NCBI GenBank assembly: GCA_964428345.1 | Contig: CAYRYD010000002.1 | Location: 1-64,000, forward strand | Origin: JABDMH01 sp964428345 | Lineage (GTDB): Bacteria > Bacteroidota > Bacteroidia > Chitinophagales > Saprospiraceae | Length of the DNA: 64,000 bases | Direction: 5' to 3' | Shown here: in pieces, positions 25,777 to 33,343 of the stretch | How the letters are laid out: each line of letters opens with the position of its first letter | Numbering within the stretch: the first letter of the stretch is position 1 | Notes under the pieces: model-generated | What the model was told of the DNA's origin: nothing | Seen by the model: only the letters and a program-made list of their open reading frames with translations | Database searches by the model: none | Translations under genes and position numbers: made by a program

Positions 25777-27108
25777 TCATTGCGATCCATAGACCTTCTC
25801 TGTCATTTTCAACGCGATTTCTTCCAGATCAATACCAACTATATTTTTACTGGTCTTCTGAACGACCGTCTTCCAGTCATCAGGCAGCTGACTGGCACCC
25901 ATATAAGCTCCGAGAATGGCTCCGGTCACTGCAGCGACGGTATCATTATCCCGGCCATAGTTGACGACAAATTCGATGGTTTTCTTAAAATCACCCTCAC
26001 CAAATTCGATCGCCGTCAGGTTTATTAAATGAATTTCCCCTGCGTGAAAGGGAATATCCTGCAATTTCTCATCCAATAATTCATAAGCCTTTTCAACCTG
26101 GGTAAAATACATCCTGGAATACGGGTAATTTTTAGGCATCCTGACCTCAGGTTTCACATCCTCTGCAGTCAATCCTCTGGCAGTATAAACAATCTGTCTG
26201 GCATCCTGATAAAACCGGTTTGCGATCCGGCCGACCAACCGGCTCTCAAAATAATGCTCGGGATCCAACGTCCGGGTTAAAGCGCCGATGCTTTCCAGAG
26301 GGATGCCTGGTAGCATGGCCTGGGCGACATAAGCGGCAGTCAGACCACTGATATCCCGTGCATAACCCAGATCAAAGAGACTCAAGGCAAAGCTTTCCCG
26401 GTAAGCCTTTTCGGCATCTGCCGGGTAAAATGCCCCGATGACCGGTGCATAAAGCATCCCGGCACACGCCATTTCACCCCCGTAAAACCGGTTAACGGCA
26501 TCCCGGTATCCGTCGAGATCATCCTCCAGGTAAGGTTTGGCCACTTTGGCCCACTCCTGCAACCAGGTCATATGCCGCACCTGGGTTTCAATTTCCTCCG
26601 GTTCGAAAGTCTGTTTTTCGTTGATGTCGGCTTTTTCATCCAGGTAGATGTCAATAATAAAGCGCGCAAAATCGCGGCTTTGCAATTGCCCTAAGTCTTG
26701 AGTCAGCATAAATTCGCTCATGAGGTATTTCCACCGGGTATCATCGGTAGTACCCCCCGGTGGCAGGTTATAAGCCCATGGGCCTTCCGGAGATCCCTCC
26801 CGGATCACTGCATTTGGTCTGTCAACATACCCCAATTGGGTCACAATATCCTGGCGGTGCCACATTTCAGTGGGTGCACCTAAGGCATCGCCCATCGCTG
26901 AACCCAGCAACATACCCAGGACCTTTTCAAAGTAAATTTCCCTGGAGATCAGACTATCTCTGTTGAACTCAATCGCCGGGAGTGAATCCATCTCCGGTAC
27001 CGGAAACGAGCCCGTTTCACGCTGGCTATCCGATCTGCAGGCAGTCAGACCGATGATCAGTCCAGAAATTAGTATCGGTACGATGCTACTGACAGTCAAC
27101 CTCATCAT
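25777..27108 (-). CDS. ADP-ribosylglycohydrolase family lipoprotein
   Basis: This 443-residue protein has a lipoprotein signal ending GLTAC (Cys24), then an ADP-ribosylglycohydrolase (ARH/DraG) domain. Metal-binding motifs are present: MGDALGAPTE near 72-81, GGTTDDTRW at about 118-126, and the C-terminal GRDNDTVAAVTGAILG. ARH enzymes use two Mg2+ ions to remove ADP-ribose or hydrolyse related N-glycosides. A lipid anchor would place it outside the cytoplasm, where NAD-derived modification is not expected, so another N-glycoside may be the substrate. A TTG at 27135 could extend it nine residues; ATG 27108 is preferred. Confidence 0.87.
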   Translation of the reverse strand: MMRLTVSSIVPILISGLIIGLTACRSDSQRETGSFPVPEMDSLPAIEFNRDSLISREIYFEKVLGMLLGSAMGDALGAPTEMWHRQDIVTQLGYVDRPNAVIREGSPEGPWAYNLPPGGTTDDTRWKYLMSEFMLTQDLGQLQSRDFARFIIDIYLDEKADINEKQTFEPEEIETQVRHMTWLQEWAKVAKPYLEDDLDGYRDAVNRFYGGEMACAGMLYAPVIGAFYPADAEKAYRESFALSLFDLGYARDISGLTAAYVAQAMLPGIPLESIGALTRTLDPEHYFESRLVGRIANRFYQDARQIVYTARGLTAEDVKPEVRMPKNYPYSRMYFTQVEKAYELLDEKLQDIPFHAGEIHLINLTAIEFGEGDFKKTIEFVVNYGRDNDTVAAVTGAILGAYMGASQLPDDWKTVVQKTSKNIVGIDLEEIALKMTEKVYGSQ

Positions 27109-27159
27109 CGAAGATCCTAAATTGAATTTATCCAAGGCTATTTTCTGATATTCTGTAAC

Positions 27160-28113
27160 TTATCGATTCCAAAGCAGGTCGAGGGTATAGGGCGAGCCTT
27201 CAAAAGTCCAGATACCACCATTGACAAAGCGAAAGCCTCTTTCCAGATCATTTAGTCTCCCAACCTGCTCCTGAGAGAGTTGGATCAGGTCGGCGGCAAA
27301 ATTTTCCCGCAATCGCTGAGGGTTGGCCGATTTCGGAATAACGGCCGTACCGCGTTGCAACGCCCAGGATATCAAAATCTGAGCAGGACTGGCATTTAGC
27401 TCCGTGGCAACCTGCAGAATGACGGGATGCTCCAGCAAAAGCGGGTCATTGTCTTTTTTCAGGCGGGGAGGTCTATCCATCGACCCAAGGGGTGAGTAGG
27501 CGGTAAAGAGTATCTGATTTTCCATACAATAGTCCAAAAGGGGACGTTGTTGGAAAAATGGGTGGGATTCAACCTGATTGCACTCGGGTTTTGAGCCCCC
27601 TTTGGCCATCAGATCTTCCATCTTGGGAATATTGAAATTCGAAACACCAATGTGCCTGCACAAACCCTGGTGCTGACAATATTCCATCGCCTGCCAGGTG
27701 TCAATCAAAGGCGCCTCGTGGAGCGACAAAAATTCATCAGCCCGGTAGGGAAAGACCACATCCGGGCGGATAGCTACCGGCCAATGCATCAGATAGAGGT
27801 CCAGATAATCGAGCCGGAGATCATGGAGGGTCTGCTTAAGGGCAGGTAGAACATCCCGGGGCAAATGAGCGTTATTCCAGAGCTTTGAAGTGACCCAGAG
27901 ATCTTCCCGCCGTACCTCGCCTCCCTCAATCGCCTCAGCAATGGCCTCACCGATTTCCAGTTCATTCTCGTAACGGGCAGCACAATCGATATGGCGGTAG
28001 CCGATTCTGATTGCCTCTCTAACCGCATGATAAGCTTCCCGTTCATTGGATTTCCAGGTACCCAGTCCCAACATGGGCATCCTGTCTCCGTTGTTAAAAG
28101 TAAAATATCTCAT
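27160..28113 (-). CDS. Aldo/keto reductase
   Basis: This 317-residue NADPH-dependent reductase of the (beta/alpha)8 AKR superfamily has a complete catalytic tetrad: Asp43 and Tyr48 (HIDCAARYENE), Lys77 (TSKLWN) and His110 (LDLYLMHWPV). The cofactor motif IPKSANPQRLREN lies near the C-terminus. It reduces aldehydes or ketones of sugars or lipids. The ATG at 28113 matches the family start, MRYFTFNNGDRMPMLGLGTW. The frame stays open for 56 codons upstream to an ATG at 28281, and that extension reads like a lipoprotein signal; see the separate entry. Confidence 0.9.
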   Translation of the reverse strand: MRYFTFNNGDRMPMLGLGTWKSNEREAYHAVREAIRIGYRHIDCAARYENELEIGEAIAEAIEGGEVRREDLWVTSKLWNNAHLPRDVLPALKQTLHDLRLDYLDLYLMHWPVAIRPDVVFPYRADEFLSLHEAPLIDTWQAMEYCQHQGLCRHIGVSNFNIPKMEDLMAKGGSKPECNQVESHPFFQQRPLLDYCMENQILFTAYSPLGSMDRPPRLKKDNDPLLLEHPVILQVATELNASPAQILISWALQRGTAVIPKSANPQRLRENFAADLIQLSQEQVGRLNDLERGFRFVNGGIWTFEGSPYTLDLLWNR

Positions 28114-28281
28114 GAATATCCATTGTCCGTTGATGGCGTGACCAAAATAACGGTAAATATTCAAAAGACCAATATGGAAATTTGGTTTATATAAGCCCCG
28201 GGTACTATCCTGCAAAGAAGATTTGCACGATAAAAACAGTGGCAGAAAAACCGCCACTGAATATAACCCGCACCTACTCAT
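28114..28281 (-). other. In-frame lipoprotein-like leader upstream of the aldo/keto reductase
   Basis: From an ATG at 28281 the minus strand reads 56 codons without a stop straight into the reductase. The first 19 residues (MSRCGLYSVAVFLPLFLSC) have a charged start, a hydrophobic core and an LFLSC lipobox. The remaining 37 residues have no motif. Either the reductase is made in an anchored form, or this is a chance or leftover signal sequence. Its two downstream neighbours are also exported. Confidence 0.35.
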
Positions 28282-28579
28282 TTGACAGAAAGCACTATCA
28301 ACCTAACAGTCCCGGGTTCAGGGAGAAATCAGGTTATGGACCAATTGTAATCTAATAAAATTAAGGTAAGCATAAAGAATCAAAACCCCGGGGAGTTGAT
28401 CAATGTTTAGTCTGTGCTGCAATATTCAATGCAGGGATCGATTGATATCTCTAAGCAGTAATCTGTGTGCAACATAAAAACCTAATAAACCAGTCAAATG
28501 ATTAAGAAAGGGAGGGAAATCAAGATGACACCCCCTCCCCTCTCTTCTTTAGCACATATTTCTTATGGCATTAAAGACA
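28282..28579. other. Non-coding interval with one hairpin
   Basis: About 300 bp between the fasciclin gene stop and the reductase leader. Apart from the hairpin at 28510-28539 I see no gene or promoter box here. Confidence 0.45.
28510..28539 (-). terminator. Possible intrinsic terminator of the fasciclin gene
   Basis: gggaggg (28510-28516) pairs with ccctccc (28533-28539) around a 16-nt loop, 40 bp after the fasciclin stop. On the minus strand the second arm is followed by TTTCTTAAT. The stem is only 7 bp and the loop is large. Confidence 0.4.
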
Positions 28580-29056
28580 CTAATTTTTCAATTGCGACGG
28601 AGGCATTATCACCTGGTCGATGACATGAATCACACCGTTGGAAGCTTCGACATCCGCTTTGGTCACGCTGGCGCCATTGACCATTACCATATCATTGGAA
28701 ACGGCAATATCCAATTCCTCACCCTGAACAGTAGGAGTTTTTCCCTGATTTACCTCATCCGATAAAACCTTGCCCGGCACGACATGATATTTAAGAATTT
28801 TTACGAGTTGATCCTTGTTTTCCGGTTTCAATAAAGACTCGAGCGTACCCTGCGGTAAGGCAGCAAACGCATCGTTTGATGGTGCAAATACGGTGTAGGG
28901 ACCATCTCCATTGAGCACAGCCTCCATATTGGCAGCTTTACAGGTGGTAACGAAAGTACTCAATTCAGAAGTATTTTCAGCTTGCTCTAAAATTCCCTGA
29001 GCCTGGGTTGAATAAACGCCCATCAGTAACAGACAGGCTACAATTACGTGTTTCAT
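28580..29056 (-). CDS. Secreted fasciclin (FAS1) domain protein
   Basis: This 158-residue protein has a signal peptide (about 1-20, ending TQAQ) and one FAS1 domain. Motif H1 is YTVFAPSNDAFAALP and motif H2 is ASNGVIHVIDQVIMPP; LKYHVVPGKVL is also typical. FAS1 domains mediate adhesion or matrix contact at the cell surface. The ATG at 29056 is preferred over a TTG two codons upstream. It stands alone, with hairpins on both sides. Confidence 0.92.
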   Translation of the reverse strand: MKHVIVACLLLMGVYSTQAQGILEQAENTSELSTFVTTCKAANMEAVLNGDGPYTVFAPSNDAFAALPQGTLESLLKPENKDQLVKILKYHVVPGKVLSDEVNQGKTPTVQGEELDIAVSNDMVMVNGASVTKADVEASNGVIHVIDQVIMPPSQLKN

Positions 29057-29367
29057 AATCAAAAAAGTTGTTTAGGTTATAGAAAAAATCAAATTTTCAG
29101 ACAGTAATAAAATAGCTCTTGTCCAGTGACAAGCATTTCATAAGGTGGGTCCGTAAAAAATGAAAAAGGAGTTGTTCGCAGAAAAGACTATGAATAAGAA
29201 ACGCAGGTATTTTAAAATTTATATCCTGTAAATGTTAAAATTTGAAAAAATATTTGTCTGTTCAGTGAATCCGTCATCATGCGGAGTAATTCATAATTCT
29301 CCTTAAAATAAAATCCCCGCTTTGAAAACAAAGCGGGGATTCCATTCTTATTAAACCAAATAATCGA
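29057..29367. other. Non-coding interval between fasciclin and coiled-coil lipoprotein genes
   Basis: This AT-rich interval holds the strong hairpin at 29312-29341 and presumably the fasciclin promoter. No reading frame of note and no exact TAnnTTTG box was found. Confidence 0.45.
29312..29341 (-). terminator. Intrinsic terminator of the coiled-coil lipoprotein gene
   Basis: This is a perfect 12-bp stem, aatccccgcttt (29312-29323) with aaagcggggatt (29330-29341), and a 6-nt loop. On the minus strand it is followed by TTATTTTAAGG. It lies 26 bp downstream of the 29368-29787 stop. Confidence 0.85.
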
Positions 29368-29787
29368 TTAAATATCGATATCCAGAGCTTTAATTGAATT
29401 TTCAACATTTTTGACCAGCTGGCGGGATTCAGATTTAACATTTTCCCATCCCTGCTCTAAATCTCCATTCAGCGCAGCCAGCTGGTTGTTCAGTTTTTCC
29501 GATTCCTTTTGCAACTTCATTTTAATTTCCTCAAGTCTGACTTTTGCCGCATCATCAGCGGTTGCCAGCTTTTCATCAATTTTGGCCAATTGGTCATTCA
29601 GCTTCATCTGCGCCGAACTGAGTTCATCTTTTACTGCATTAATCTCCTGCTGCATTTGCATGGAGATTTCTTCGGTAGTGTCTTCCATGGTAGATTCCGT
29701 GGTTTTATTTCCACCACAAGCTGTAAATACAGCCATAGTAAGTACGAGTGCCATTCCTGCCAGGGCATTAATCCATGACTTCTTCAT
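29368..29787 (-). CDS. Coiled-coil lipoprotein, function unknown
   Basis: This 139-residue protein has a lipoprotein signal ending FTAC (Cys24), then GGNKTTEST linker residues. A long amphipathic helix of about 100 residues (QQEINAVKDELSSAQMKLND, KVRLEEIKMKLQKESEKLNN) with heptad spacing predicts a coiled coil. It resembles small envelope spacer lipoproteins in shape, but no family is assigned. It is monocistronic with a strong terminator. Start ATG at 29787. Confidence 0.75.
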   Translation of the reverse strand: MKKSWINALAGMALVLTMAVFTACGGNKTTESTMEDTTEEISMQMQQEINAVKDELSSAQMKLNDQLAKIDEKLATADDAAKVRLEEIKMKLQKESEKLNNQLAALNGDLEQGWENVKSESRQLVKNVENSIKALDIDI

Positions 29788-29905
29788 TTGATACTAAGTT
29801 TTATGGGTCGGCTTTAGACCCGGTTTTAAAAAAATGATCCAGATCTAAAACGCTCCGAACAAAAGTTAAGTTTGATTGGCCAGGGAATTTTTTCGAGCCC
29901 GATAT

Positions 29906-32900
29906 CTACCAGCCAGGCACGAAGTTTAATCCAAATGTCCAGCCGGCGCTGCTTTGAAGCGGTCTGGCGAGATAGGGCTCCAGGATGAATGCCCCAAATA
30001 GATTAACCCTTACTGCAAGGCCGGTACTCATAATTGGCTTGGGTCTGGCATTACTGTCAGTACCAAACTGATTGTTGCTGTCCCAGGCAACACCGATATC
30101 AAAAAAAGCAGCAAGTTCGGTGATCAGCAGGTCCGATTTGATAACCGAAAGTCGCTCCGGACCAGTAAAGGGAAGCCTGATTTCTGCATTGCCAACGGCG
30201 ATCTTCGGTCCCTGGACATGCGAAAAATCGATTCCAAAGGTATCCAGATCAGATAGGGAAAGGTTGTTGTATCCACGCACCAGGGTGGGGTCGATCACAT
30301 AGATAGCCCCTAATTGCTGCGCATTGTAATCCGCTCCATACCGGGCGTAATGCAGCCCCCGAAAACTGACATTGAACTTGTCAAACCAGAAATATTTTCG
30401 GGCATCGATCAGGACCGTGGCATAATCGTAATCGCCCCGATACTGATCAAATCCAATGCGGTAACGGTAGCCCTGCAGAGGGGAGGTCAGACCAAAGCTG
30501 GAATTGTCACCCACCAGGGCAAGTCCGGCTCCATACATTCCAAAGCCCGGCTGGGCAGGAATCCGTTCGCGGTCTTCTCCCAAATAAGCACCCGGGAAAA
30601 CATTGTTTCCACTGCCAAGAGCCACATAATAATTGTTGTATTGATCGACCCTCAAACCGTAATGCGAATAGCCGGCATTGGCCTCCAGCCGGAGGGTACG
30701 CGAAAAAGTGTACTGTGTCAACCCCCTGAACTCATCGAGAAAATACCGTACGGTCGTATAGGGATAGTTGATTGCACTAATGGTATTACCATTGCCGAGA
30801 TCGACATCTTCGATCGTTGGGTACTGCCGGAGGCTGTAACGATAGGGGATATGAGCCAGCGAAACGCCGTAGCCAATCTTCTTCCGGGTATTGATATAGC
30901 GAACCTGTCCACCAAAATCATAGATTTCTCCATTCAGGGCCAAACTGGAATAAATCTGATTGTAGCCGAGCACATCACTAAACAGCATATCAATGCCGCC
31001 AACCAGGCCGGTTCGCGTTCCAAAGGTTGAGCTGGTGCCCACACCGACACCGCCACCACCACCCAGATAATCCAGCTTAAACTTGGCCTTATACTTTTGG
31101 TTTTTAAGTTCGTCGCTTCCGATCTTGTCCACCTCATCGATATTCTCCAGTGCGGTATTCACGACATCCTTTCCATCAGTTGTACCCGGTGGAAGGACAG
31201 CTGCCGTAAAGTCTAGCTCATGCGGATCCACAATTTTGTGATCCATCTTGTCGGGTGCTGCCTTCTGTACATTGTAATTCTCTCCCAGGTAATGGGTATA
31301 TAACAGTGTACCACCATCTTTTGAAACGGATATTGCCGGGGTATACTTGGTGATTCCAGTGACCCCTGTGATGATATCCGTAAGCTGAATGACCTGGGAA
31401 GAGTCCTGGTTGTAACGGTAGATATTCCGGAAACCATCCCGGTCAGAGAGGAAATAAAGATTGTTCTTCTCATCCCAAACCGGATTCATATTGTTGGCTC
31501 CGGGAAATATATCCAGGTTTTTAATCTCCTTGCTCTCCAGATCCATTATGGCCAGGTTGTATTTCCAGGCGCCGTCCGTTCTGCCGGATTCCATACTGAC
31601 CCGGTCGGTGGCAAAGGCAATGCTTTGACCATCGTAGGAAAAGACCGGCTGAATCTCCGCATAGCTGTCATTAGTCAGTCGCAGGGTATTGTGTGTTCTC
31701 AGGTTGATGGCATACAGATCCGGTTGTCCATCGACCAGACCATTGACGATGATGGTATTGCCGTTTGGGGACCAGGTTGGATTACTGAAAGAGGGTACGT
31801 TTTTCAGGGGAAATTCATCGATCTTTTTACCGGTAAGCACATCAGTGATGATCAGCCGGTTACGACCCTTACTGAAAACGACATAGGCAAACTGCCTGCT
31901 ATCGGGCGACCAGGTTCCTGCCGATTCCAGGTAGTGCAGGTGGTCGACATTGCCGCTGCGTGTCTGGCTGTGTACTTTCCGGACAATTTTACCGGTTCGT
32001 ACGTCGGCCAGGAAAAGATCGGTCGAGAAAATGCTTTTCTCGGAGAGATATACCACAAACCGCCCATTGGGACTGATCACCGGTGCAATGTTGAGTTGTC
32101 CGGAGTTTTCTTCTGAAAGGAAGGTCCGGCCTTCCGGATGTTCCTTTTTGCCCTTGAAAAGGGGTTCATAATAATTGATCAGGGATTTCTTCCACATCTC
32201 GGATAGGTCATTCAGACTGATGCCTAACACAATGGGAACAGCACTTTCGATCCCAAACTTGGCCGTAGCGGTGAAAAGCGGTCTGATGACCTCATCTCCG
32301 TAAAGCCCGGTCAGAAAAGACCAAAATGCCTGACCATACCGGTAAGGAAAGTATTTGGGGTTGATCGAAAGATCCCGGAGGCTTGGCACATCATCGTTGA
32401 GTACCGCATTGCGCATCCACAACGCTGTATGGGCATCGACCCTTCCGATCGACATGTATTCAGCCATTCCTTCTACGATCCAGAGGGGAAGATTGGCGAG
32501 AGATTGCAGCCCTGTAGAATCTCCGGATAACAACATGTGAAACTGAAATGCATGCACCAACTCGTGACCCAGGACGTGAAAGGTCTGTTGATTGGACATG
32601 GCAAGTGGCATGACTACCCGGTTTTTCAGGCCTTCTGTTACTCCCCCGGTCGATACCCCGATATTACCGGAGATAGCGCTGGTTTGTTGAAAATCAGCGT
32701 GATTATTATACAAGACCAGGGGATTTTTGTGGGTAAAAGTATCCTTTAACACATTTTCGTGCAGCTTATACCATTGCTCAGCCCATTGCATAACCCTGGT
32801 TAATTCATCGCGATCCTGGAGATAATGATACACCTCAAAATGAGGACTATTGACCACCTTGAAGTCAAAATTGGTGTAACGGGGCTTGTTTTGTCCAAAG

Positions 32901-32983
32901 TACTGGCTGAAAACAGGGGTATTGGCGACCAGGATCAGCAGAAAAAGAGGAAGATATCGGAAGGCGCTTCTCATTGCAGTCAT
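29906..32983 (-). CDS. Exported peptidase-MA-like / TolB-type beta-propeller / outer-membrane barrel protein
   Basis: This 1025-residue protein has a signal peptide (about 1-27, ending VFSQ). Residues 45-270 resemble gluzincin 'peptidase MA' domains: HELVH at 140-144, and WIVEGMAEY (168-176) supplying the third ligand, Glu171 or Glu175. Residues about 285-580 carry WD40/PD40 TolB-like blades (PVISPNGRFVVYLSEKS, TWSPDSRQFAYVV, SNPTWSPNGNTIIV, PVFSYDGQSIAFATDR). The last 400 residues are beta-rich with Gly/aromatic strands and end FILEPYLARPLQSSAGWTFG, like a BamA/surface-antigen-type barrel. It may be a surface-anchored metalloprotease. It is monocistronic. Confidence 0.8.
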   Translation of the reverse strand: MTAMRSAFRYLPLFLLILVANTPVFSQYFGQNKPRYTNFDFKVVNSPHFEVYHYLQDRDELTRVMQWAEQWYKLHENVLKDTFTHKNPLVLYNNHADFQQTSAISGNIGVSTGGVTEGLKNRVVMPLAMSNQQTFHVLGHELVHAFQFHMLLSGDSTGLQSLANLPLWIVEGMAEYMSIGRVDAHTALWMRNAVLNDDVPSLRDLSINPKYFPYRYGQAFWSFLTGLYGDEVIRPLFTATAKFGIESAVPIVLGISLNDLSEMWKKSLINYYEPLFKGKKEHPEGRTFLSEENSGQLNIAPVISPNGRFVVYLSEKSIFSTDLFLADVRTGKIVRKVHSQTRSGNVDHLHYLESAGTWSPDSRQFAYVVFSKGRNRLIITDVLTGKKIDEFPLKNVPSFSNPTWSPNGNTIIVNGLVDGQPDLYAINLRTHNTLRLTNDSYAEIQPVFSYDGQSIAFATDRVSMESGRTDGAWKYNLAIMDLESKEIKNLDIFPGANNMNPVWDEKNNLYFLSDRDGFRNIYRYNQDSSQVIQLTDIITGVTGITKYTPAISVSKDGGTLLYTHYLGENYNVQKAAPDKMDHKIVDPHELDFTAAVLPPGTTDGKDVVNTALENIDEVDKIGSDELKNQKYKAKFKLDYLGGGGGVGVGTSSTFGTRTGLVGGIDMLFSDVLGYNQIYSSLALNGEIYDFGGQVRYINTRKKIGYGVSLAHIPYRYSLRQYPTIEDVDLGNGNTISAINYPYTTVRYFLDEFRGLTQYTFSRTLRLEANAGYSHYGLRVDQYNNYYVALGSGNNVFPGAYLGEDRERIPAQPGFGMYGAGLALVGDNSSFGLTSPLQGYRYRIGFDQYRGDYDYATVLIDARKYFWFDKFNVSFRGLHYARYGADYNAQQLGAIYVIDPTLVRGYNNLSLSDLDTFGIDFSHVQGPKIAVGNAEIRLPFTGPERLSVIKSDLLITELAAFFDIGVAWDSNNQFGTDSNARPKPIMSTGLAVRVNLFGAFILEPYLARPLQSSAGWTFGLNFVPGW

Positions 32984-33343
32984 TTTATTGGATCTGAGTC
33001 TATAAAACTCTGTTTGAAGTTATAAAAATTATCCCCCGGCCGTTAAAAGTATCTTAAATCTGAATCCCCCCTAATGCCGTCTATACCCCTCACAATCAAA
33101 ACATTGCCACTGGAAAGCAGTGACGCTACACCAGCGGGATAACCAATAGACTAGACAATCCTGTGGGCAAAAAGGTTTGTCCCGGCCGGCATCCGGAATC
33201 ACATTTTTTGAAAATATTAGCACAATTTAACGACTCCTTAAGAAGGAACCATGCTTTTAGCGCATTGCCTTATCTTTGGCAGGAAAATCCAGCCGCTGCG
33301 ACACCTTCATGGCCGAAGTACGGATGGAAACAAATGACGGTAT
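32984..33343. other. 360-bp intergenic region between divergent genes
   Basis: The region separates clpB (plus) from the 1025-residue protein gene (minus) and must hold both promoters. I found no exact TAnnTTTG box and no complete CIRCE element; ttagcaca near 33217 is only a half-like match. No small gene is evident. Confidence 0.45.

Noticed and set aside
30314..31030. 238-codon plus-strand frame inside the 1025-residue protein gene
   Set aside because: It lies antisense to a clearly coding frame and shows no domain or signal of its own.
33210..33343. CIRCE heat-shock operator upstream of clpB
   Set aside because: Only a partial half-site (ttagcaca) is present; the inverted second arm at the right distance is missing.
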